Origin: an uncultured Sphingomonas sp.
Lineage (GTDB): Bacteria > Pseudomonadota > Alphaproteobacteria > Sphingomonadales > Sphingomonadaceae
NCBI GenBank assembly: GCA_946886645.1
Contig: CAMPIY010000025.1
Span: 1 to 12,539, forward strand
Length of the DNA stretch: 12,539 nucleotides
Direction: 5' to 3'
The translations under genes and the position numbers were made by a program. Below the pieces are notes generated by a model. It saw only the letters and a list, made by a program, of their open reading frames with translations. It was not told the origin of the DNA and did not search any database. How positions within the stretch are numbered: the first letter of the stretch is position 1; each line of letters starts with the position of its first letter. Shown one piece after another: positions 6,229-12,539 of the stretch.

Positions 6229-8045
6229 AAACCGTTCGATTGACTGCTGCCCAGGCGTGCGTCCGTTACCTGGCGAACCAGTTCGTCGAAGTTGACGGGC
6301 AGGAGGTGCCTTACTTCGCGGGCGTCTGGGCCATCTTCGGACATGGCAATGTCGCCGGGCTGGGGGAAGCGCTGGCCGGGGCCACGGACAGTTTGCCTAC
6401 GTTCCGCGCGCATAACGAACAGGCGATGGCGCACGCGGCGATTGCCTACGCCAAGCAGATGCGGCGACGGCGAGCGATGGTCTGCACCAGCTCGATCGGG
6501 CCTGGTGCGACAAATATGGTGACCGCCGCGGCATTGGCTCACGTGAACCGGTTGCCGGTGCTGTTCCTTCCGGGTGACGTCTATGCGAGCCGCCGGCCCG
6601 ATCCCGTCCTTCAGCAGGTGGAGGATTTCGGGGATGGAACGGTAAGCGCGAACGATTGCTTCCGCCCGGTGTCCCGCTACTTCGACCGGCTAACCCGACC
6701 GGAACAGCTGCTCGATTCACTGCCGCGCGCGGTCATGACCATGATCGATCCGGGCAGTTGCGGACCGGCGACCATCGCCTTCTGCCAGGACGTGCAAGCA
6801 GAAGCCTTCGGCTACCCGGAGAGCTTCTTCGACCGGCGGCTGTGGAGTGTTCGACGGCCGCCCCCGGAACGTGCGGACGTACGGGAATTGGCGCAAGCGA
6901 TTGTCCAGGCGAGCGCACCGATCATCGTTGCCGGAGGGGGCGTTCATTATTCGCAGGCTTGTGAAGAGTTGGCCCAGTTCGCGGCGGCATTCGGCATCCC
7001 CGTCGCGGAAACGCAGGCGGGCAAAGGCTGCCTGCCCTGGGATCATCCGCAGGCGCTTGGAAGCATCGGCGTCACGGGCACCAGCGCCGCCAATGCGGCA
7101 GCGGCCGGCGCGGATCTGGTCATTGGAATCGGCACCAGGTTCCAGGATTTCACCACCGGCTCCTGGGCGCTGTTCCAGAACCCGGCCGCGCGGATCGCGC
7201 AGGTCAATGTCGTGCCTCACGACGCCCATAAGCGAGGAGCCTTCGCCATGGTGGCCGATGCGAAGCTCGCGATCGAGGCGCTGTCCGACGAGCTCGGCGA
7301 ATGGCGATCGGCGGATCGCCAGCGCCACGCCAGTGCGATCGGCGACTGGGATCTGGATTGGGAAAAGGCGACGGCACCAACGAACGCACCGCTTCCCTCG
7401 GACGCGCAGGTCATCGGGGCGGTGTGGCGGTCGGTCCCGGAGGACTCAATCGTCGTCGGCGCGGCGGGCGGCCTGCCGGGCGAGCTCCACAAGCTTTGGC
7501 GGAGCCGCACCAGCGACGGCTATCACCTCGAATATGGCTATTCCTGCATGGGCTATGAGATTGCCGGCGGGTTGGGAGTGAAGCTTGCGGCGCCGGAGCG
7601 CGAAGTCGTCGTGATGGTCGGCGACGGCAGCTACCTGATGCTCAATTCCGAAATCGCCACGTCGGTCGCGCTTGGCGCGAAGCTGATCGTCGTCCTGCTC
7701 GATAACCGCGGCTTCGGGTGCATCAACCGGCTCCAGCAGGCGACCGTCGGAGAGAAGTTCAACAATCTACTGCCTGGCGTCCCGCAGATCGATTTTCGTG
7801 CCCACGCGGAATCGCTTGGCGCCATCGCCGAGAAGGCCGCCAATATTTCCGAGCTGGAGGCCGCGCTCGGCCGGGCGATTGGCGCGGACCGAACCACGGT
7901 TATCGTCATCGATACCGATCCGGAGCGCAGCACCGAAGCCGGCGGAGCGTGGTGGGACGTTCCTGTTGCGGAAGTCTCGCAGCGCGGGGCCGTACGGACC
8001 GCCCGGACGGACTATGACGAACAGGTTGGAAAGGTACGACAGTGA
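6225..8045 (+). CDS. iolD: 3D-(3,5/4)-trihydroxycyclohexane-1,2-dione hydrolase
   Basis: This thiamine-diphosphate enzyme opens the inositol-derived ring, hydrolysing the trihydroxycyclohexanedione to 5-deoxy-D-glucuronate. The 606 residues follow the standard three-domain order: pyrimidine-binding domain ('IFGHGNV' near the N-terminus, cofactor-activating E65 in 'AHNEQAMAH'), a central domain around 200-340, and a pyrophosphate-binding domain. The last holds the GDG...N motif: G466-D467-G468 and N494 in 'LLDNRGFG', with D467 and N494 expected to hold Mg2+. Length and motifs agree with full-length IolD, and no key residue is missing. ATG 6225 overlaps the iolC stop (ATGA), and GAGG lies 7 nt upstream. 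Acetolactate synthase-like enzymes share the fold, but the neighbours make IolD secure. Confidence 0.96.
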   Translation: MKTVRLTAAQACVRYLANQFVEVDGQEVPYFAGVWAIFGHGNVAGLGEALAGATDSLPTFRAHNEQAMAHAAIAYAKQMRRRRAMVCTSSIGPGATNMVTAAALAHVNRLPVLFLPGDVYASRRPDPVLQQVEDFGDGTVSANDCFRPVSRYFDRLTRPEQLLDSLPRAVMTMIDPGSCGPATIAFCQDVQAEAFGYPESFFDRRLWSVRRPPPERADVRELAQAIVQASAPIIVAGGGVHYSQACEELAQFAAAFGIPVAETQAGKGCLPWDHPQALGSIGVTGTSAANAAAAGADLVIGIGTRFQDFTTGSWALFQNPAARIAQVNVVPHDAHKRGAFAMVADAKLAIEALSDELGEWRSADRQRHASAIGDWDLDWEKATAPTNAPLPSDAQVIGAVWRSVPEDSIVVGAAGGLPGELHKLWRSRTSDGYHLEYGYSCMGYEIAGGLGVKLAAPEREVVVMVGDGSYLMLNSEIATSVALGAKLIVVLLDNRGFGCINRLQQATVGEKFNNLLPGVPQIDFRAHAESLGAIAEKAANISELEAALGRAIGADRTTVIVIDTDPERSTEAGGAWWDVPVAEVSQRGAVRTARTDYDEQVGKVRQ

Positions 8046-8941
8046 CAATCCGGTTCGGCGTCAGTCCAATTGCCTGGATCAATGACGATATGCCCGAGCT
8101 TGGCGGCGACACCCCGCTTGAAAACGTCCTTCGTGATATTGAGGAGGTCGGCTTTTCGGGAGTGGAGCTTGGCGGAAAATTCCCCCGCGATCCGGAAACT
8201 CTTCGACCGCTGCTCGGCAGCTATGGCCTGGCGCTGGTCGGCGGCTGGTACAGCTCCAACCTCCTCAATCAGGAGGCAAGCGCCGAAATTGACGCGTTGC
8301 AGGGTCATCTGAACCTGCTGGAGGCGCTCGGCAGCAAGGTGTTCATCATCGCGGAAACCAGCAACGCCATCCACGGAAGCCGGAACAAGCCGTTGTCGGA
8401 CTCGCCCTCGCTGGATGAGGAAGAGATGAAGCGCTTCGGGCAAGAGCTGTCCAAGGTCGCCGACCATGTTCAGGCTCGCGGCCTTCGCCTCGCCTATCAT
8501 CATCATCTCGGGACGGTCGTCGAAACGGCCGCGGAGCTCGATCGCTTTCTCTCGGCGACAGCCGACAATGTGGGGCTGACGCTCGATACGGGCCACGCGG
8601 CGCTCGGCGGCATCGACGCGATATCGGTCATCGAAAATGCACCTGAACGGGTCGCTCACGTCCATTGCAAGGATGTCCGGCGAAGCGTCTTCGATGACAT
8701 TGTCCAACGCGGATCCAGCTTCCTGGACGGCGTGCTGCAGGGAATGTTCACGGTTCCGGGCGATGGCGATCTTGAATTCCTGCCCTTGTTCGAAGCGCTT
8801 TCCCGGATGGGCTATTCGGGGTGGGTGATCGTCGAGGCGGAGCAGGATCCCGCCATCGCCAATCCGCGCGATTTCGCCCAGGTCGGCCTGGGGACTCTTC
8901 GTAGCGACGCGCGGCTTGCGAGGATGGAGGTGGCAGCATGA
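8042..8941 (+). CDS. iolE: Inosose dehydratase (2-keto-myo-inositol dehydratase)
   Basis: IolE removes water from 2-keto-myo-inositol to give the trihydroxycyclohexanedione used by IolD. The 299-residue product is a single xylose-isomerase-like TIM barrel that needs a divalent metal. It begins with the usual 'IRFGVSPIAWINDDMPELGG', then has VELGGKFP, YHHHLGTVVET at about 156-166, LTLDTGHAALGG, HVHCKDVR and VIVEAEQDP. The His, Asp and Glu residues in these strands are the expected metal and substrate ligands. The start is GTG 8042, whose last bases overlap the iolD stop (GTGA); the fold starts immediately, so no other start is needed. It overlaps iolB by ATGA. Confidence 0.95.
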   Translation: MTIRFGVSPIAWINDDMPELGGDTPLENVLRDIEEVGFSGVELGGKFPRDPETLRPLLGSYGLALVGGWYSSNLLNQEASAEIDALQGHLNLLEALGSKVFIIAETSNAIHGSRNKPLSDSPSLDEEEMKRFGQELSKVADHVQARGLRLAYHHHLGTVVETAAELDRFLSATADNVGLTLDTGHAALGGIDAISVIENAPERVAHVHCKDVRRSVFDDIVQRGSSFLDGVLQGMFTVPGDGDLEFLPLFEALSRMGYSGWVIVEAEQDPAIANPRDFAQVGLGTLRSDARLARMEVAA

Positions 8942-9738
8942 CCCTCAAGGTGCGCCCCCACACCCCGATGGCCGACGGTTCTGTGCTCGAAGTGACTCCG
9001 GAATCGGCAGGATGGCAGCACGTCGGATTTCAGGTCGTGAAGCTGCAGCCGGGCCAACGGCACGAAGGCGGGATTGAAGGCCGGGAGGCGTGCCTCGTCA
9101 TTCTTTCAGGCACGGCGAATATCCGCGCCGGCGCCCTTTCGGTTGATGCTGTGGGTAACCGGCAAAGCGTGTTCGAGGATGCTCCACCGGCGGCGGTCTA
9201 TGTGCCGGCCGGCACCTCCTATCGGATCGAGGCCGTCACCACGGTCGAGCTTGCGATCGGTACCGCGCCGGGAAGCGAGACCGGCGAGCCAAGGCTGATC
9301 GATTCAAGTCGCATGAGCCTAGAGGTGCGCGGCCAAGGCACCAACCAGCGCTTCGTGCGCAATATCCTGCCGGAGACCGAACCGGCCGAAAGCCTGCTGG
9401 TCGTCGAAGTCATTACTCCGGGCGGTCACTGGTCCAGCTATCCGCCGCACAAGCACGACACCGCGACCGAGGGCGAGGAAACCGCGTTGGAGGAGACCTA
9501 TTACCACCGGCTCAACCCGCCGCAGGGTTTCGCTATCCAGCGGGTCTACACCGACGACCGGTCGATCGACGAGACGATCACGGTCGAGGATGGCGACGTC
9601 GTCATGGTGCCTCGCGGCTACCATCCGGTCGGGGCACCGCACGGCTATGATGTTTATTATCTCAACGTGATGGCGGGGCCCCGCCGCAACTGGATTTTCC
9701 GTAACGATCCCACCCACGACTGGATTGTCCGGAAGTAG
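8938..9738 (+). CDS. iolB: 5-deoxy-glucuronate isomerase
   Basis: IolB isomerises 5-deoxy-D-glucuronate to 5-dehydro-2-deoxy-D-gluconate, the substrate of the IolC kinase. The 266-residue product has two cupin-like halves. The second holds the family signatures: 'GGHWSSYPPHKHD' with likely metal-binding histidines, LEETYYHRL with the conserved Glu, 'GYHPVGAPHGYDVYYLNVMA', and a C-terminal NDPTHDWI. The first half is more variable, as usual. ATG 8938 overlaps the iolE stop and is preceded by GGAGG with 7-nt spacing. The protein appears complete, with no frameshift. Confidence 0.95.
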   Translation: MTLKVRPHTPMADGSVLEVTPESAGWQHVGFQVVKLQPGQRHEGGIEGREACLVILSGTANIRAGALSVDAVGNRQSVFEDAPPAAVYVPAGTSYRIEAVTTVELAIGTAPGSETGEPRLIDSSRMSLEVRGQGTNQRFVRNILPETEPAESLLVVEVITPGGHWSSYPPHKHDTATEGEETALEETYYHRLNPPQGFAIQRVYTDDRSIDETITVEDGDVVMVPRGYHPVGAPHGYDVYYLNVMAGPRRNWIFRNDPTHDWIVRK

Positions 9739-9743
9739 GATCG

Positions 9744-10547
9744 ATGACCGTCGACCATTCCCCCACCATCACCGCGATGCTCGAAGCGGCGTTTGCGGCC
9801 GGCGAAGGGCTTAAGCGAGACTTCGGCAACATCGCGGGACTCCAGGTCCGCCACAAACAGGGCCTGGACGACATGTTCAGCGAAGCCGATTTGCGCGCGG
9901 AGCAAACGGTGCGTGAAATGCTGTCCGCATTTCGTCCCGATTACGGTTTCCTTGGCGAGGAAGGAGGCTTGGTAGCGGGAAAGGACCCGGACAATGTCTG
10001 GATCGTCGACCCCCTCGACGGGACAACCAACTTCCTTATCGGACTGCCCTTCTTTGCGGTGAACATCGCGCTCGCCCGTCGGGGCAAGGTTGTCGCCGGG
10101 GTGACCCACGTCCCCCTGCTCGCCGAGACCTTCTGGGCCGAGAAAGGAAAGGGCGCGTTCCTCAACGATTCTCCGATCCGTGTGTCCGCGCGCAAGGAGA
10201 TGATCGAAGCGGTTTTGGCCGTCGGGATTCCGTTCGCCAGTAAGCCGCGGCACGAACAATTTGCGGCGGAGATGGCGCGGCTGACCCCTCGCGTTTCGGG
10301 TATCCGGCGTCTTGGAGCCGCGGCGGTCGACATGGCCTATGTCGCCTGCGGCCGGTTCGACGCCTATTGGGAACAGAGCGTCAGCGCGTGGGATATTGGC
10401 GCCGGCGTCATCATCGTCGAGGAAGCCGGCGGCATCGTAACGGACACCCTCGGTCGGCCGCTTGACCTCGACAACGGCACGATCGTCGCTTCCTCGCCGC
10501 ACGTCCACGCCGCACTGGTCGACGCCATTGCCCCTGTGGACGGATAG
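9744..10547 (+). CDS. Inositol monophosphatase family protein
   Basis: The 267-residue cytoplasmic enzyme belongs to the Mg2+-dependent, Li+-sensitive IMPase superfamily. The metal-binding set is complete: E72 in GEEGG, D89, D92 and the following GTT in 'WIVDPLDGTTNF', and D217 in SAWDIGAG. Such enzymes hydrolyse inositol 1-phosphate, but relatives act on fructose bisphosphate, histidinol phosphate or PAP, so the substrate is inferred. Its place five bases after iolB, with no promoter between, argues that it feeds the pathway, for example by releasing free inositol from inositol phosphates taken up or formed in the cell. An AGGA overlapping the iolB stop is the only ribosome-binding sequence, so translation may be coupled. 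It is not one of the standard iol genes. Confidence 0.9.
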   Translation: MTVDHSPTITAMLEAAFAAGEGLKRDFGNIAGLQVRHKQGLDDMFSEADLRAEQTVREMLSAFRPDYGFLGEEGGLVAGKDPDNVWIVDPLDGTTNFLIGLPFFAVNIALARRGKVVAGVTHVPLLAETFWAEKGKGAFLNDSPIRVSARKEMIEAVLAVGIPFASKPRHEQFAAEMARLTPRVSGIRRLGAAAVDMAYVACGRFDAYWEQSVSAWDIGAGVIIVEEAGGIVTDTLGRPLDLDNGTIVASSPHVHAALVDAIAPVDG

Positions 10548-10560
10548 ACACCGCCCCAGC

Positions 10561-12539
10561 TTGCAGCCACGCAGCCTGGTCGCGGCGCTGATTCTGTGCG
10601 TCTCGCACACGGCCCTTGCCCAGCCCGATTCAGGCAAGGACGTATTTCCCGCGGAATATTTTACGTCGATCCGCCCCGCCGATGCCTATGACATGGTGAA
10701 GCGGCTCCCCGGTTTCGAGCTGGTCGACATCGACGATGAGGTGCGCGGCTTCACCGGCTCGCGCGGTAATGTTCTGATCGATGGAAGGCCGCCGTCAGGC
10801 AAGCAGGAAAGCCTCGAGCAAGTGCTGCGCCGGATTCCGGCCTCCTCAGTACTGCGCATCGAGCTTCTGCGAGGCGGATCGAGGACCGCGGCGACGGGCG
10901 GTTATGATCTGGTAGCCAATGTCGTCAGGCGATCCGCCTCGGTAAGTACGGGATCCGTCACGGCCGGGCTCTCGGGTGCTGACGAGATTGGCATCAAGCC
11001 AGACGCCAGAGTCGAATTTTCGCGCCAGACAGGAGCCTCGCAACTTGAGGGGTCCGTGGCGCTTGAAACGGACATCGACGACGATTCCGGCGCGGGCAAC
11101 CTCATCGAATATGACGCGGCCGGCGCCCCGGTCGAGCAGGCCCGCCGCGACGAGCGGGAGGTACTGCGTCGCCTGGCTGCCAGCGTTGAGCATAAAGCCC
11201 CTCTGGGCTCAGGCGAACTGGTCACCAATTTGAGCGCGGCCCGGGCGAGAACCGCTGAAGACATATTGTCCTTGTCGGATGAGCGGTCCGAGGCATCGGA
11301 ACGGGAAACAGTCTGGAGCGGTGAGGCCGGCGCTCAACTTCGGGCACCTCTGGGAAAGGGCCAGATCGAGGCCATCGCGGTGGCCCGCGGCGAATGGCTC
11401 CGAAACAGGGCCGACGAAGAGGACGAGCGATTCGTCGAGAAGACCCGAACGCGGGAGACGCTTGCCCGGATCGAGTATCGAACAGATGGTGGAAAGCTGC
11501 CTTGGTTCGCGAGCATCGAGGGAGCGCTGAACAGCCTGGTCGGCGATGCCGAGCTGACCAGCGGCGGCATCGCCGTCCCGCTTACGGGGTCCGATGCGCG
11601 CGTAACCGAGCGCCGCGGGGAGGCGGCCATCGGGCTGACCTGGCAGGCATCGCCGACGGTCACCGTCGAGCCTTCATTGAGGGCCGAATATTCGCGCCTC
11701 CTGTCGAGCGGCGACAGCAAGCAGGACAACAGCTTTCTATTCTGGAAGCCTCGCCTTCGGCTATCCTGGAGCCGGCGGCAAACGCGAGCACAGCTCACGA
11801 TCGAACGCGAAGCCGCTCAGCTAGATTTCGAGGATTTCGTCGCGTCCGCTGAGCTCGATCGCGATGATATCGTGGCCGGCGCGACGTCGCTTCGGCCGCC
11901 CACGACCTGGTCGGCCTCCCTTCTCCTTGAGCAGCGCTTTTGGAACGATGGCGCTTTGACACTCACCTTGCGGCGAGAGCGGATCGATGACGTGATCGAT
12001 CGTGTCCTGGTCGAAAGCGACGGGGAGCTGTTCGATGCCGTCGGGAATATCGGGAGAGGAAAACGGACGACGTTGCGCGTCGATCTGACCGCACCGCTCG
12101 ACCGCCTCGGCCTGACGGGAATGGAAGTTCGTTCGACGATGACCTTCCTGAAAAGCAGCGTAACCGACCCGGTCACCGGCGAGAAGCGCAGCATTTCGGA
12201 AGATCGGCCCTTCGAAGGTGACATCCGGTTCACCCACGACTTGCCGGGAGGCCGGTGGAGCTGGGGCGTCGATGCGTCGCTGGCGCATCGGGAACGGGAA
12301 TTCCGGTTCGACGAGCTTCGGCAGGAGCAAAAGGGGACGAGCCTGGGCGGCCATGTCGAATTCAGACCGGGCAACCGATGGCGGATTCGGGCCGAAGTCG
12401 AGAATCTGACGTCACGCCGGCTGGTCGACCGCCGCAGGGTTTTCGACGGCCGCCGCGATCTCGGAATCTTGGATTCGACGGAGCTTCGGCGGATCAAGAC
12501 CTCGCCGATCTTTACCTTCAGCGTTCGCCGAACCTTCGG
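10561..12539 (+). CDS. TonB-dependent outer-membrane receptor (3' end off window)
   Basis: One frame stays open from upstream of 10561 to the window end, giving at least 659 residues. With TTG 10561 as start, residues 1-20 form a signal peptide (MQPRSLVAALILCVSHTALA, cut before Gln). Residues about 26-124 are a plug domain: 'RPADAYDMVKRLPGFELVD', 'VRGFTGSRGNVLIDGRPPSG', 'LRRIPASSVLRIELLRGG' and VANVVRR at 118-124. The rest is rich in alternating charged and hydrophobic strands, as in a 22-strand barrel. The last residues, 'SPIFTFSVRRTF', look like the terminal beta strand, so probably only a residue or two and the stop are missing. No TonB box was recognised. No ATG or Shine-Dalgarno marks the start; TTG 10528 is an alternative that overlaps the phosphatase gene. 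It follows the phosphatase by 13 bp and is probably in the same transcript. An inositol compound is the likely ligand, by context only. Confidence 0.82.
   Translation, partial: MQPRSLVAALILCVSHTALAQPDSGKDVFPAEYFTSIRPADAYDMVKRLPGFELVDIDDEVRGFTGSRGNVLIDGRPPSGKQESLEQVLRRIPASSVLRIELLRGGSRTAATGGYDLVANVVRRSASVSTGSVTAGLSGADEIGIKPDARVEFSRQTGASQLEGSVALETDIDDDSGAGNLIEYDAAGAPVEQARRDEREVLRRLAASVEHKAPLGSGELVTNLSAARARTAEDILSLSDERSEASERETVWSGEAGAQLRAPLGKGQIEAIAVARGEWLRNRADEEDERFVEKTRTRETLARIEYRTDGGKLPWFASIEGALNSLVGDAELTSGGIAVPLTGSDARVTERRGEAAIGLTWQASPTVTVEPSLRAEYSRLLSSGDSKQDNSFLFWKPRLRLSWSRRQTRAQLTIEREAAQLDFEDFVASAELDRDDIVAGATSLRPPTTWSASLLLEQRFWNDGALTLTLRRERIDDVIDRVLVESDGELFDAVGNIGRGKRTTLRVDLTAPLDRLGLTGMEVRSTMTFLKSSVTDPVTGEKRSISEDRPFEGDIRFTHDLPGGRWSWGVDASLAHREREFRFDELRQEQKGTSLGGHVEFRPGNRWRIRAEVENLTSRRLVDRRRVFDGRRDLGILDSTELRRIKTSPIFTFSVRRTF

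Noticed and set aside
9657..10637. Minus-strand frame of 326 codons opposite the phosphatase gene
   Set aside because: The forward frame holds the complete IMPase metal-binding motifs; the reverse product has none.
11817..12497. Minus-strand frame of 226 codons opposite the receptor
   Set aside because: The product is very Ser/Arg-rich, typical of reverse reading of GC-rich coding DNA, and the forward receptor frame is convincing.
1..12539. CRISPR array, insertion sequence or toxin-antitoxin defence system
   Set aside because: No regularly spaced repeats, no transposase motifs with terminal inverted repeats, and no defence-type genes were seen on either strand.

Overview
The window looks like a chromosomal segment of an alphaproteobacterium, most likely a sphingomonad. 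I infer this from the high GC, the tightly overlapping start and stop codons, an IolC kinase fused to an aldolase-like domain, and a TonB-dependent receptor of a type I associate with Sphingomonadales and Caulobacterales. No rRNA or other marker fixes the taxon, so this is inference. Nearly all of the window is one myo-inositol catabolism locus, bordered on the left by a small accessory module.

Left edge (1-1251): a MerR-like DNA-binding protein of unknown role (186-902) is followed directly by a 63-65 residue AlpA-type regulator (about 909-1100). After that comes about 150 bp without a convincing gene, holding a short tandem GGGGGCAC repeat. The MerR-like gene is visibly less GC-rich than the rest. 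The pair looks like what is left of, or the edge of, an integrative element or prophage.

Regulated divergent core (1252-4308): two tandem Gfo/Idh/MocA dehydrogenases of the IolG type (inositol 2-dehydrogenase) are read leftwards with overlapping ends. Facing away from them is an RpiR-family regulator (HTH plus SIS domain), almost certainly the local IolR. The divergent spacer and the 47-bp gap before iolC each carry sites close to GGAA-N6-TTCC, the motif I recall for the RpiR-type IolR of Sinorhizobium meliloti.

Rightward operon (4309-12539): iolC (with a C-terminal DUF2090 aldolase-like domain), iolD, iolE and iolB are joined by 4-nt start/stop overlaps. Five bases later comes an inositol-monophosphatase family gene, and 13 bp after that a TonB-dependent outer-membrane receptor that runs off the end of the window, apparently within a codon or two of its stop.

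Together the genes cover these steps: myo-inositol (and probably another isomer) to 2-keto-inositol (IolG pair), dehydration (IolE), ring opening (IolD), isomerisation (IolB), then phosphorylation and probably aldol cleavage (IolC). The products would be dihydroxyacetone phosphate and malonate semialdehyde. The window lacks iolA/mmsA for malonate semialdehyde, and any inner-membrane inositol transporter; these are presumably elsewhere or just beyond the right edge. The least standard part is the phosphatase and receptor added to the catabolic operon. They suggest that the organism may also take up or use a phosphorylated or larger inositol compound.
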